From: Chrysochromulina parva
Taxonomy: Eukaryota > Haptophyta > Prymnesiales > Chrysochromulinaceae
Assembly (NCBI GenBank): GCA_002887195.1
Contig: PJAB01000122.1
Span: forward strand, 1 to 39,790
Direction: 5' to 3'
Length of the DNA stretch: 39,790 nt
In this document: in pieces, positions 16,130-26,260 of the stretch
How the letters are laid out: each line of letters starts with the position of its first letter
How positions within the stretch are numbered: the stretch's first letter is position 1
Notes under the pieces: generated by a model
Told to the model about the DNA's origin: nothing
Database searches by the model: none
What the model saw: only the letters and a program-made list of their open reading frames with translations
Translations under genes and position numbers: made by a program

Positions 16130-17587
16130 ATGGCCCTCGCGGCTGTGGTGACCCAACCCACGGAGGCCGAATGGCGGCAAGCGCGCTCGCGTCTTGCGCA
16201 GCAGCCCGAGCTGCGGCAGCGGGTCGAGCGTTTGCTCAGCGCCTTTCCGCGCTCTGGCTTGTACGACGATGAGGCAGAAGAGAGCTCCCAAGAGGTGTTT
16301 CCTGCTTTCTGCGAGCATGTGCGAAAAAGCCTCTCCGACTCACCTCGAACAAAGCTGCTTCGCAAGCTAAACGAGCGCTTGCTTGCGCTACATGACGCCT
16401 TGCCTGCGGCGCAGCAGCTCCACGCGGAGCTCGGCTTCCGACGTGGCGCCGAAATCAGCACACTGGCGGCGGCACTTAATGACCAGCCTCGCGGGGACGT
16501 GTACCACGCATGGACGGTGGCAGTGGCGGCGTGCCAAAAGTCGGTCGCACCGCTCGCAGATGCAGCGTCTTGCCAGCGTGCCTTCAACGGGCTGCGCTCG
16601 AAGCACGCGGCCAAGGGCCTCGCGCCGCCCACGGAGGAGGAGCTAGCCTCCGTACTTCAAAGATCAGCGGAGGCGGCCGCGGCCGCGTCGGTGACGGCGC
16701 GCACCCGCGAGGCAACTTTGCGTGAGCAGCTGGCAGATGATGCGGCGTGGCAGCGTCACCAGCGCTTGCATCGTCTATGGGACGAGAGTGGCGCCGCAGC
16801 ACTCTGGGAGCAGTACACGGCTCTCGACACCACCGAGGGGCGCGAGCGGCAGAGCCGCGGGAGTGGCTTCGAGCGCGACCGGGCCGGGCTTTGCTTCGCG
16901 ATGCTCGTTGAGCTGCTCAAGAGCCCCAGTCGGCCGGCGGGCGGCTTCTGGTATCGGCGCGGCGCCCTATGGGTGGAGTCGCGCGGAAAGCTGCTTGGCG
17001 AGATCGACATGGTTGTCCTACATGGAGAGGGCCCCAGCGCGGTCGTGTGTGCGCTTCTTGAGTTGAAGAGTGGCTGTTTTGAAGTGGCGGCGGCGCTCGC
17101 GCAGCACGAGGCCAAGCTCGCCGCGGCACAGCGTGGCGTACTTGCCACGCCGCCCACCGGACCCTTCATTGCCGAGGCAGCCGAGTGGAATGCACCGCGA
17201 CTGCGCATGGCGCCACCGCACGAACCAGTGCCCGTGTTTGTGGGCACTCTGCTGCCGCCGCACCCCTACGTCATCGGTGCGGAGCCTGCGCTCACGCGCG
17301 CTGTGTGCGATGCGCTCTACGGCCGACCGTCCGAGCAGCGCCAGCAGCGCGCGCACGCCCACGCCGAGGCGCGGCGTGCTGACGCGCCAGCGCCACCACG
17401 CCCGAGTATGCGCGAGATCGAGCAGACGGTGCGTGCATGTATGGGTGAGCGACTGCGGCTGTCTCCACTCGGCTGCGTGCGCACGCGCGCCGAGCGCATC
17501 CTGGTCGTTGAGGCGCCTGAAGTTGAGGTTTCCACAGAGAACTTGCACAGAGAACAAGTGTGCTGGCCATCTTCGACCACGAGATAG
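16130..17587 (+). CDS. PD-(D/E)XK nuclease-fold-like protein of unknown role
   Basis: 485 residues; ATG at 16130. The first half is helical and Ala/Leu/Glu-rich. The second half has a pattern of the restriction-endonuclease-like fold: GSGFERDRAGLCFAMLVELL as a leading helix, then GEIDMVVL (E291, D293) and, 18 residues later, ALLELKSG (E311, K313), followed by a helix (AAALAQHEAKLAAAQRG). This matches the core (E/D)-ID-x(n)-ExK of PD-(D/E)XK enzymes, which cut nucleic acid. The assignment rests on motif and secondary structure only. No helicase, methylase or specificity domain is attached. It could also be a catalytically active DNA-repair type nuclease of algae; I cannot name an orthologue. 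Confidence 0.75.
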   Translation: MALAAVVTQPTEAEWRQARSRLAQQPELRQRVERLLSAFPRSGLYDDEAEESSQEVFPAFCEHVRKSLSDSPRTKLLRKLNERLLALHDALPAAQQLHAELGFRRGAEISTLAAALNDQPRGDVYHAWTVAVAACQKSVAPLADAASCQRAFNGLRSKHAAKGLAPPTEEELASVLQRSAEAAAAASVTARTREATLREQLADDAAWQRHQRLHRLWDESGAAALWEQYTALDTTEGRERQSRGSGFERDRAGLCFAMLVELLKSPSRPAGGFWYRRGALWVESRGKLLGEIDMVVLHGEGPSAVVCALLELKSGCFEVAAALAQHEAKLAAAQRGVLATPPTGPFIAEAAEWNAPRLRMAPPHEPVPVFVGTLLPPHPYVIGAEPALTRAVCDALYGRPSEQRQQRAHAHAEARRADAPAPPRPSMREIEQTVRACMGERLRLSPLGCVRTRAERILVVEAPEVEVSTENLHREQVCWPSSTTR

Positions 17588-17866
17588 TGGACGGGCTCAT
17601 GCGCCAATATTCGGGCGCAGCCGGTGACAACCTGTATCAATCATCTCACCCTCTCGCCGCGTGCATCAAAATTGAAGCGCATGATCGCGCATGATGGGAA
17701 CTTTGCGTTATCTAAAGGCCTTAAAGCTTGAAGCGCTCCCGTCCCGCGGAGGTAGTTATTGAGACACAGGTAGACACCGCCGTGGTACAAAACGGGGTAC
17801 AGATCGAGATGACCCACTTAGGAACATTGGTTTTTGAACCGCACTCGACTCGACAGTGGCTTCACA

Positions 17867-20800
17867 CTAAAACGCGCTGACCAAGGTGCCTAACAGGGCG
17901 TTCGATTCGTTGTCGCCCTCGGAGTCGGGCAGCAGCAGCCGCTCGGGCAGCCGGAGGAGCCGCGTCTCCTCCTCGGGGTCGACGCGAACGAGGTACGCGA
18001 GCTTGTCTGCCTCGTAAGTCCACAGCGGGCGCAGCCTCGGGTGTTGCAGCAGGTTCGCGAGTGCGCCCGCAGCCGCGTACGCGCCGTCGAGTACGGCAGC
18101 TCGTTCGGCTGACGGAGCAGTGAGCAAGTCGTGCGGCTCGGCGAGCGCCTGGAGCACACCGAGGCCGTTGACGAATGCGCCGCGCCGGGCACTGCTCGCG
18201 CTTGTGGTGGTCTTGCTCTCGAGCAGGAGGCCGACGGCGACGGCCGCGTTGACGCTGAAGATGGCGCGCAGCAACAGCGCCGCGAAGGGCTCCCACACGC
18301 ACGCGGCGCACCAGAAAGCGGCCGCGTGCGCGCGCGTCGCCGCCGTCGGTGCGAGCAACGCACCTCCGAGGACGCTCGCCACGCGCGCCACGCCACCCTC
18401 GGCTTGTTCAAAGAGGCGCAGCCCGCCGCGGTGGGCGATTAGGGCAAGGGCGTGCAAGGCGCCATCACGAAGTGCGCCGTCGGGCTGCGCGGGCGGTGGG
18501 GCGACACGCCCTGAGCTGGCCGCACTGGCCGCGGCTTCGGCGGCGGCGAGTGCGTCTTCGTCCTCCGCGTCGCCGACATCGTGGAGTAAGTTGAGCAGGC
18601 GCGTAACCGTCCACGCGCGCCGGAGCAGCTCGAGAGCCATGCCGCTGTCCACCGAGCGCGAGGCGAGCACCAAGCCCAGAAACGCTAGCCCTCGCTCCTG
18701 CAGCGCGGGTGGCGCCCAGGCGGCGAATTGCTGACACAGGCACGGGAGTGCTCGGTGGCTCATGCTACCGACGGCCCCACCTGGTAGCATAGCCGCGGCA
18801 GCCGCGGCGGCGTCGGCATCGGCAAACGCGCCGCCCGCCGCGCCGTCGCCGCTCAATGTCACCGCGGCTAGCACGTCGCTCGCTGCGGCTGCCGCGAGTA
18901 GAAGCGACGGCGGAACAGTGAGTGGCGGGGCGTGTGGCTCACCGATGTGTGGCGGCTCCGGCTGCGCCACCGCCGGCGCACCGTCGGCCTTCCCCGCTTC
19001 GGCGCTGTGCTGGGCGAGCTGTTCGAGGTTGGCGAGGGCGCCACAGGCGAGCACCGCGAGCTCAAAAGGCTGCTTGCTCGCCGCCTCCTGTAGCGCAGGC
19101 AGCACGCCAGCCTCCAAGAGGACGTCACAGAGGCGCGGGTCTGCCGAGGCGTTGCGCACGATGTGCAGCGCCAGAGTGGCATCCGTCGGCGCGGGCGCGA
19201 TGCACACCGCAAGCACCCGTCCCTGGAGCACCTCAGGCGTCGCGACGAGCGCCGCGCCGCCGAGCAATGGCACTAGGCTCAGCGCAAAGAGGCATGCGTG
19301 CCGTGCGGGCTCGTCTGCATCCAACTCACGCTCGAGAGCGAATACGAGGCGGCGCGCAAGGAGGGACGCTTCCATGAGATAGAGAAGCAGGGGATCGTGC
19401 GAGCCTCGCAACCATGCGGAGTGCAGCGTCGCGGCGAGGCGCAGCACGGCCGAACGCCGTACGCTCGCCGCGATCCACGGGTGCAGCTGGCACGCGAGTC
19501 TCGGCACCGCCCGCACCGCCGCCTCGACCGCCGCGTCCGCTGCCTCGCGAGGCGTCGGCGTCGGCGACTGCGGCAGTGGCAGCTCGGTAAGCGACTCCGT
19601 GGGTGCGAGGTCGGCAAGGATGGGCGGCGGGCGTGGCGCGGCAGAGTAGAGCGCAAGCGGGAAGGGCGCCGCGGGCGCGGCCGTGTCGAGCAGCTTCGCC
19701 GCCTCGGTATGCGCGCGAGAGTACCAAAGGCGCGCGTGCGAGTATGACTCGACATTGGCGACGACCGCGCATGCAAGCAGGGCGATCTCGCTCGAATCAG
19801 ATTTGAAGAGCTGCTGCACCATCCGCAGCTCGCGCGCGACACGACGCACCGAGAGCGGATCGGCCGCGGCGGCACGCAGGCACGCGAGCGCGAGCAGAAC
19901 GCACGGCGTCGCTGGATGGTGTAGCGCTTCGAAGAGCTTCGCCTCGTGTTCAGGGTGGGAAGGCAGGCGCAGCACGCGCCCGCCGCAGCAGTGAGCGAGC
20001 TCCGCGAGGCACCAGAGCGTCCCGTTGGTGCCGCACGTGTCTTGGCGCGCCTCGCAGGCGCCGAGCAGCCCAAAAAGACGCGCCGCGAGCTCGTACTCGT
20101 GTGCGAGGGCCGCCAGCAGCGAGATCTGCGAGGCCGACCCGTGCTGCTGCGCGTGCTGCAGCGCGAATCCCAGCGAGGAGAGAGCCACTCCGAGCTTCGC
20201 GGCACCCCAGGGTGCCGTCGCGCGCGCGAGCGGCCGGAGCCCAAAGGCCGTGTGCAGCTCCTTGGCGCACGCCCGCACTGCGAGCACCGAGGCCGCCTCC
20301 GTCTCCGCCTCCGCCCCCGCCCCCGCCACCGCTGACGGCCCCTCCGCCGACGCGCCATGGTGAGCGTGATCGGGGGGCCTCGCGGCTGCCCTCGAAGCGA
20401 TTCCAGCGGCGATGCCAGCCGCCGTACTCTCAGTGAGCGACGTGGCACTCGGGTGACGCGCCGTCGCGGGCGTCGCGAGCGCGCTGTGCACAGCGCTCGG
20501 GGCAGCGCTCGGGGGCACCGGCCGCGGAGTCGTGCTGTTCACAGCGCTCGGGGCAGCGCTCGGAGTCGTCTCGCCGCCCGCAGCGGCGGCGGCGGCGGCG
20601 ACGGGGGCGGCAGCGGCGACGGCGACGGCGGCGGCGGCGGCCGAATCGGCCGCGGCGAGCGCGGCGTCGGCCACCGCGTCGGCCGCCGCGTCGAGCTCGG
20701 CCGCACTCATCGTCATCGGATCGGCCGACCGGTATCCCGAGGGCAGCTGCCGATTGCCGGGCATGCAAGGCGGCGGCGCCGAGTGGCAGCTCGCATCGAG

Positions 20801-21964
20801 GCGCGCAAAGGTTGCGAGCATCGCGCGCGGCGCAGCGAGCTGCAGCTTGCCCGGCGCCGCGCGCGTCGTCAGGTGGTGCAGAAGCCCCGCGTGCTGCGCA
20901 ATGTTCTCGAGCGCGCAGCGTGCGAGCGATCGTGATCGAGGGTCCTCCGCTCTCTCGGACAAGTCCTGTAGGAGCTCCCCGTGCCGTCGCGAGAGCTGGC
21001 GTGCGCCCTCGGGCGAGAGGGCCACGTTGACCTGGACCATGAGCGCCAGGTGCTGCACCGCCGTCGGCAGCTCGAGCTCGGATGGCGCCGCCGGCGCGGC
21101 CGCGCGCACCGCGAGTTCGAGAGCGCCATCGGGCACGTCGAGGCAGCGGCTGCGGGCGCTCGTGCTGAGCGCGGCGAGGCATGCGAGGCTATGCAGCAGC
21201 GCCACGATGGTGACCGCCGAGCGCGTGCGTGGCGGCTGGCGCAGCAGGACGCCCAGCCGGCGCGCCAGCTCGCTCACTAACTGTGCGTCTGCTGCCGCCT
21301 CGGTCGTATCTGCTGGCGATGCCGACTGCCGGCGTGAGTTCACGAGGCGCGAGTCAAGCGCCGCGACCATCGCAGCATCAGCGTCGCTGGGATCCGCGGC
21401 AGCCGCTGATGCCCTCTCGGGCGTGGCGGGTGGCGGCGCTGGCGGCGGCAGGTTCGAAAATGGCGCCACAGCGCTTGCTGGGGCGGCGGCAGCGGGCACT
21501 GCGGCGGTCGGCGCGATCACGGGACGCCATGCTGGGGCTCGCGCTGCAGCGTCCGACTCGATGGCGCCGGGTGTGGCGGGTGGCCCGCCCTCTAGTCCGA
21601 GCGGCGGCCACGACATCCAAGCTGGTGCCAGCAGTTCGATGGACTGCACAAACTTGAACATCGCCTCCATCTTGCCGACCTTGTCGCCGAGCTCGTTCCA
21701 CGCCCTCCACTTGGCCTTGACCTCGCTCGCGTCCCACATGGATGGCTGCGGCTCCTTGCACGGGCCGTGGTCCGCAAGCTGCGAGAGTGCGTACAGCAGC
21801 AGCCGGTCCGGCTCATCGACCGACGTGTCTTCCCTCAAGGGACCCTCGTAGGCGTATTGGCGCGCAAGGTAGTACTTCTCCGGGAAGGAGATCGAGCCGC
21901 GGCGCGAGGAGCCGCTATCGACACGCACCGGCGTGGGCGGGCCGAATGGCGAGACGGGATCCAT
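17867..21964 (-). CDS. Acyl-CoA-binding (ACBP) domain fused to a long ARM-like region
   Basis: About 1365 residues from the ATG at 21964 (the frame continues upstream but only with GTG). Residues about 25-105 form an ACBP domain: FPEKYYLARQYAYEGPL, DRLLLYALSQLADHGPC, PSMWDASEVKAKWRAWNELG, MEAMFKFVQSIELLAPAW. ACBPs bind long-chain acyl-CoA in the cytosol. After it come Ala/Pro-rich low-complexity tracts and several hundred residues of helical, Ala/Leu-rich sequence with ARM/HEAT-like phrasing, such as NGTLWCLAELAHC, LLALACLRAAA, EIALLACAVVANVESY, ELAVLACGALANLEQLA. Plant ACBPs are fused to ankyrin or kelch repeats; an ARM-like fusion would be a different design. The whole gene is one exon. The protein may be a lipid-regulated scaffold (inference). 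Confidence 0.8.
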   Translation of the reverse strand: MDPVSPFGPPTPVRVDSGSSRRGSISFPEKYYLARQYAYEGPLREDTSVDEPDRLLLYALSQLADHGPCKEPQPSMWDASEVKAKWRAWNELGDKVGKMEAMFKFVQSIELLAPAWMSWPPLGLEGGPPATPGAIESDAAARAPAWRPVIAPTAAVPAAAAPASAVAPFSNLPPPAPPPATPERASAAAADPSDADAAMVAALDSRLVNSRRQSASPADTTEAAADAQLVSELARRLGVLLRQPPRTRSAVTIVALLHSLACLAALSTSARSRCLDVPDGALELAVRAAAPAAPSELELPTAVQHLALMVQVNVALSPEGARQLSRRHGELLQDLSERAEDPRSRSLARCALENIAQHAGLLHHLTTRAAPGKLQLAAPRAMLATFARLDASCHSAPPPCMPGNRQLPSGYRSADPMTMSAAELDAAADAVADAALAAADSAAAAAVAVAAAAPVAAAAAAAGGETTPSAAPSAVNSTTPRPVPPSAAPSAVHSALATPATARHPSATSLTESTAAGIAAGIASRAAARPPDHAHHGASAEGPSAVAGAGAEAETEAASVLAVRACAKELHTAFGLRPLARATAPWGAAKLGVALSSLGFALQHAQQHGSASQISLLAALAHEYELAARLFGLLGACEARQDTCGTNGTLWCLAELAHCCGGRVLRLPSHPEHEAKLFEALHHPATPCVLLALACLRAAAADPLSVRRVARELRMVQQLFKSDSSEIALLACAVVANVESYSHARLWYSRAHTEAAKLLDTAAPAAPFPLALYSAAPRPPPILADLAPTESLTELPLPQSPTPTPREAADAAVEAAVRAVPRLACQLHPWIAASVRRSAVLRLAATLHSAWLRGSHDPLLLYLMEASLLARRLVFALERELDADEPARHACLFALSLVPLLGGAALVATPEVLQGRVLAVCIAPAPTDATLALHIVRNASADPRLCDVLLEAGVLPALQEAASKQPFELAVLACGALANLEQLAQHSAEAGKADGAPAVAQPEPPHIGEPHAPPLTVPPSLLLAAAAASDVLAAVTLSGDGAAGGAFADADAAAAAAAMLPGGAVGSMSHRALPCLCQQFAAWAPPALQERGLAFLGLVLASRSVDSGMALELLRRAWTVTRLLNLLHDVGDAEDEDALAAAEAAASAASSGRVAPPPAQPDGALRDGALHALALIAHRGGLRLFEQAEGGVARVASVLGGALLAPTAATRAHAAAFWCAACVWEPFAALLLRAIFSVNAAVAVGLLLESKTTTSASSARRGAFVNGLGVLQALAEPHDLLTAPSAERAAVLDGAYAAAGALANLLQHPRLRPLWTYEADKLAYLVRVDPEEETRLLRLPERLLLPDSEGDNESNALLGTLVSAF

Positions 21965-22193
21965 GAACCCGTGCGTGCGTGCGCACGCGTCGGCACCGCG
22001 TAAAGCACATTGCCTCGTCACGCGAAAGTAGCGAAAAGGTCAGCTCTTGGAAATGGCTGCTTGGAAAAATTGGCCTTACATGTTACATCGCATCGTGTCG
22101 TGTTGATCCGCGTGCGTCGCGTGTTGTGTTGATAAGGAAGCGCGTTGTGTTGAACATCAAGAGAAATGTACGCCTCGCACGCGCGTTTTCTTT

Positions 22194-22727
22194 ATGGCGG
22201 CCTCCAGCCAACCGGATTCTGCAAATAAGCTACGCAAGCTCCTCGAATCGATGGGCGTGCACAGCTTCGAGCCGCGCGTCGTGCACCAGCTCCTCGAGTT
22301 TCAGCAGACATACCTGACCGAGATCTTTGCCGACAGCGCACTCTACGCGGAGCACGCTGGCCGTCCCAACCAGCTGGAAGCCGATGATGTGCTCCTCGCC
22401 ACGCGATTGCGTGAGGCGGCCAGCCGGACGACCGCTCCCAAGCTGCTCGAGAGCATGGCCAGAAAGTGTAACAAGATCCCGATTAACCCGCCAACCATGC
22501 CAGGCATCCAGCTGCCCGACCCCAAGCTGTGCCTCGTCGAGGAGAACTGGCAATACTTCCTTGAGAACGTGCAGCCCGCGCCGTCCTCCGACGGCGGCGC
22601 TGCAATGCCCGCCTCCGCCGCGCTGCCTCTGCCGCAGCCGTCAGCTAGGCGCATAGAGATCAATCTCGCAGGGCGGCAGCAGCAGCAGCCGCACGCGCAG
22701 CAGCACGATCCCATGGCAATAGGCTGA
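22194..22727 (+). CDS. TAF9: TAF9-like transcription initiation factor subunit
   Basis: 177 residues; ATG at 22194. The histone-fold region (about 8-75: LRKLLESMGVHSFEPRVVHQ, LLEFQQTYLTEIFADSALYA, EADDVLLATRLRE) is followed by the TAF9 signature region NKIPINPPTMPGIQLPDP and CLVEENWQYF. TAF9 pairs with TAF6 in TFIID and SAGA-type complexes in the nucleus. The C terminus is Gln/Pro/Ala-rich and short. It is divergently transcribed from the ACBP-ARM gene with about 230 bp between start codons, so a bidirectional promoter is likely. Confidence 0.9.
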   Translation: MAASSQPDSANKLRKLLESMGVHSFEPRVVHQLLEFQQTYLTEIFADSALYAEHAGRPNQLEADDVLLATRLREAASRTTAPKLLESMARKCNKIPINPPTMPGIQLPDPKLCLVEENWQYFLENVQPAPSSDGGAAMPASAALPLPQPSARRIEINLAGRQQQQPHAQQHDPMAIG

Positions 22728-23818
22728 GTTTGTGGTGTCACTGTGGGCTGCGTGTGTGTGTGTGTTTGTACTGTGGCTCAGCAGTGAGAACACGCGCCTC
22801 TCTCGTCAATCCAGATTCACGTCGTTCATGACACAGCGCGCCGCACACACCGTTAACACACCGCGGTCGCCGCGCCGGCACGTGGGCGGGCGGGTCCAAG
22901 CCGGCCGGTGCGCGGTGGGTCGCGGTCCGGGGTCCGCGAACGTATCGTATTATCCATTATAATTATCCCATGGGCCGGTGTGGGCTGCTTGTGGCGCCGG
23001 CGGTAGTGGGAGGCGGCCGGTGCGGGCGGTCGCGGCTCGGACGCGCTCTGTCGGGCTGAGTCAGTAGGAGTCACGTCGGAGTGTCACTGTGTCAGCGACT
23101 GCCGCGTCATGCTCCTTTACATGCTCCTGGTCATGCTCAGATGCTCTCATGCTTCCCAGCTGCCGTGTGCCGAGTGCTGACTCGCACTCGGGTCTCGGCT
23201 GCGCGGGGCCGGGTGAGGGGTGTGTTTTCGTTCGCCCGGCGTTCGCCTGCGGTCGCTCCGGACGCCCTCGCGCCTCGGGTCGTCGGGTGCGGCCAGAATA
23301 GCAAGCAAAACGGGAAGCTCATCTTCTCACGCAGACTCTATGCCGCGGGAAGACGCTTTACGCGGCCGATGTTATGCCGATGAGCCCAAGGATGAGCCGC
23401 CGTGCCTCCAATTGCTGCGTGCCTCGCACCCTTGTGCCTCATTGTAATCACAAGTGTAATCACTGAAAATCACTGAGTGGTGAGTGGCGTTGTAGCCGCC
23501 ATGAACTTGAGATGCCCAGGGCTCCAGGTAGGCTCCATGCTGCTCTCCGGCCTCTATAACTCAATCGGCTCTCACAACCAGCCGGGCGATGAAACAATGC
23601 GATGAAACCACTTTGGAAGGCGTGCAGTGCACGGACTGTACACGGACTGCTGAACAAGGGCTGCTGAATTCACTTACGCCATGAGGGACCTGTCGGCTGC
23701 GAGCCACTCATCGTACAGCGCGTGGCGCGCATACACACACCCTAACGGAAACCCTATACAATGTAACTAATACCGGTAATTCGATTTCGATAGTTCCGCT
23801 GGTTGTGAAAGGAATTCG
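22728..23818. other. Gene-free stretch of about 1.1 kb
   Basis: No supported gene. It has a short TG run near 22755, a GC-rich block around 22860-23060 with repeated CGGTCGCGG-like words, an AT-rich island at 22945-22970, and an ATTCGAT-containing AT-richer stretch just before the next start codon. The short frames here lack homology-like features. Confidence 0.5.
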
Positions 23819-25513
23819 ATGCACAAGCCCGCGGCACCCTGCATTCCTGACTTATGGTACAGAGCGGCATGCACATGCAGCTGGATCGTACTCGCCGTCA
23901 ACTTCATCGTCTGCGTCACGGCGGCCGCCGCGCTCGGATCCATTCGTGAGGTAGCAGTCACAATCTGCGAGGAGCCCGAGGTGATCTCGGGCGGAATCTC
24001 AGGTCCTACAGCTCTCAGCTGCTTTGCGACGTGCGTGGACGATTCGAGCCTCATAATGGGCAAACGCATGCGCGACTGTTTCCTCGATGGTTGCAACACC
24101 AGCACAACGTGCTCTGGCTGCATTTCGGCATCGGCGACTCTCGCCTACAACCTGTCGCAGCGGTACTTGGCTTCGTCGATCGACGTCACCTACGCGCGGC
24201 GGCTGATGCTCGAAGATAGGGTCTCAAATGGTCGTCGTCGCGCTGCGCAGGTCGCGGACGAGGAGGACGAGGTGGCCGAGGTGGCCGAGGTGGCCGAGGT
24301 GGCCGAGGTGGCCGAGTTGGCCTCGGTCCAGAAGTTGTCCTGCGCGTGCGCCAACCTGACCACATGCTGCGTCTTGTGGAGCGGGCAGGCCGACCCAGAC
24401 TACGACTGCGATGTCGGGCCGCGCTGCAACGTGAAGACGTGCAGCTGCCCCTCAATGGCCGCGGCACGCCCACGTGTGGACCAGCCACTGCACGCGCCAC
24501 ATCCTGTGGTTCCGTCCGTCACCACGCTGCCAGTGAGCACCGTTCCGCAGATTTTCTCGCTCACTGCGCCTCCTCCGACAGCGGACTGGCTCGCGCGTTT
24601 GGGCGTCGACGGCACCACCCGTACGCTCTTGCGCGCCGTGTTGTCTCGAACGCAAGGGTTGCCGGCCCACGAGGCCCTCGTGGCTGCCGCGGCCGCGGGC
24701 GTGGTACAGAGGCAGCAGCAGCAGCAGCAGCGGCGGCAGGAGGAGGAGCGGCAGGAGGAGGAGGAGGAGCAGCAGTGGCCGCCTACGTTGTGGCAGCAGC
24801 CACAGCTGCAGCGACCCCCGCACCCTCTGTCGCAGCAGCCTTCGTCTCAGCGGCGGCTATACCAGAGCGAAACTGACAAGGCGTACATCAACGTCGCAGT
24901 GGCGAGCATGCTCGCTATTGTGGGCTCACGGAAGATCGACGCGCTCTACGGATGGTTGACAGCGCTCGGTGTGCTTGGGATGCTCCCGGCGTGCCTTGCG
25001 CTCTCCGGGCTGGGCAACCGGCCGCCGCGCTGCTTCGACTGCCCGAGCAAGGTCGAGCGCATGCATAAGGTAGAGATGCGCTGCGCATGCCATTGCGGCT
25101 GGATCATCGGAGTCGCGCTGCTGCTGGTCACTGCGGTCGCGTTGAGCAAGTTCCAGATACTCCTCTTTCTTATCCTGGGCCAAGACGCGGTGCCCGGCGT
25201 CTGGGGCTACCCGGGCAACGTGGCGGCTGTTGCCACGCCATGCGCCTTCGGCATCATCGCAGGCCTCATGTCTCCCTTCCTGGCGATGATCCTGTCGCGC
25301 TCACGTGCCGAGCGGCGCGACGCCATGGCCGCCGACGTGCCAATAAAGCGGTACAAGAAGACTGAAGGCAAGGAGCTTACGGCGCCGCGCCCCGTGCTCC
25401 GGGGCAAGCCGCCCAATCCGGCGATGCTCAATCCGGTCGTCGAGCCGAGCTATGCGAGTCACTACCCTGCCGTCCCCGACGCGTCGAGCCGAGTGCGCGT
25501 CGATCAGGTGTGA
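23819..25513 (+). CDS. Multi-pass membrane protein, family not recognised
   Basis: 564 residues; ATG at 23819. An N-terminal hydrophobic segment (about 19-42, CSWIVLAVNFIVCVTAAAAL) precedes a Cys-rich region of about 200 residues (for example CFATCVDD, CNTSTTCSGCISAS, LSCACANLTTCCVLW) that looks extracellular and disulfide-bonded. A run of VAE repeats near 145-165 and a Gln/Glu-rich low-complexity segment near 298-320 interrupt it. The C-terminal half has about three more membrane segments (WLTALGVLGMLPACLALSG, GWIIGVALLLVTAVALSKFQ, ATPCAFGIIAGLMSPFLAMI) and a basic tail. The layout suggests a surface protein; no function is assigned. Confidence 0.75.
   Translation: MHKPAAPCIPDLWYRAACTCSWIVLAVNFIVCVTAAAALGSIREVAVTICEEPEVISGGISGPTALSCFATCVDDSSLIMGKRMRDCFLDGCNTSTTCSGCISASATLAYNLSQRYLASSIDVTYARRLMLEDRVSNGRRRAAQVADEEDEVAEVAEVAEVAEVAELASVQKLSCACANLTTCCVLWSGQADPDYDCDVGPRCNVKTCSCPSMAAARPRVDQPLHAPHPVVPSVTTLPVSTVPQIFSLTAPPPTADWLARLGVDGTTRTLLRAVLSRTQGLPAHEALVAAAAAGVVQRQQQQQQRRQEEERQEEEEEQQWPPTLWQQPQLQRPPHPLSQQPSSQRRLYQSETDKAYINVAVASMLAIVGSRKIDALYGWLTALGVLGMLPACLALSGLGNRPPRCFDCPSKVERMHKVEMRCACHCGWIIGVALLLVTAVALSKFQILLFLILGQDAVPGVWGYPGNVAAVATPCAFGIIAGLMSPFLAMILSRSRAERRDAMAADVPIKRYKKTEGKELTAPRPVLRGKPPNPAMLNPVVEPSYASHYPAVPDASSRVRVDQV
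24268..24318. repeat. 9-bp minisatellite (GAGGTGGCC)
   Basis: About five tandem units of GAGGTGGCC inside the membrane protein gene, encoding repeated Glu-Val-Ala. The perfect repetition suggests length polymorphism between strains. Confidence 0.9.
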
Positions 25514-26260
25514 GCGCCTGAGCGCTCATTTTCGCCCGGTACCAGCCGCCAGGGAAGCAGCACTGAGCGGCCAACTAGTGTGATGGGGGACTTCAATTAG
25601 TCAGATGGAGCTTCGGTTGGACAAGGTGCGGCACGCGGCGGCCGCGCGGGGAGTCCCGACGCCGAGGGGCCGAGAGCGACACAGCGGAGCCCGTACGGAG
25701 CCCGCTCTCGGCTCTCGCGCCTTCAGGCCTGGGATCAGGGGAGACAGTCACGCGCATGCCGCATCCTCTGACCAACTCTGACCTCTTCAAAGTCTGCTTT
25801 TTGAAACCGGGATGCGTCTTTCACATATGATGATGCATGCAACATGCAGCAATTGAATCATGCATGCACTCACACTTGCCGTTCTAAGAATCGAGATTCT
25901 ACCTCAAACCTGACGCAGGCACTAGCACTACCGAAAAAAATGGAGTACAGGGTTGTACAGGGAAAATGGTTAAACTAGGGGATTAAACGAGTATGCTGGA
26001 CCGCGAGGCAGCAAGGAGGTGGTTGCAAGACCCGGGGTTGACCCGGGGTATGCCTATGCGTATGGCGACTTATCTGATCCGTGTCTGTGAGCGCGGCACG
26101 CGTTGCTTGTCGCGAGCATGAGAATGAAGCGGCTGTGACGTGTGAGAGGTGTTGCCCTTCACGCTTTTGAGTTCGTTTTGTGCGTGTTGGTTGCACGTGT
26201 TGGTGTGATGTGAATGTCAAAGCTTGAGAAAATCCCGTTCGGCGTGCCGCTCTCGCGTCG
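25514..26260. other. Gene-free stretch of about 750 bp
   Basis: No gene recognised. GC drops after 25780. It contains clustered ATGCATGCA words around 25830-25870, and a short tandem GACCCGGGGTT unit near 26029-26047. The right half is the promoter region of the EF-hand gene. Confidence 0.5.

Noticed and set aside
22728..23818. Short frames of 60-100 residues between TAF9 and the membrane protein gene
   Set aside because: They have no domain, no membrane or signal pattern and a composition like the surrounding noncoding DNA.
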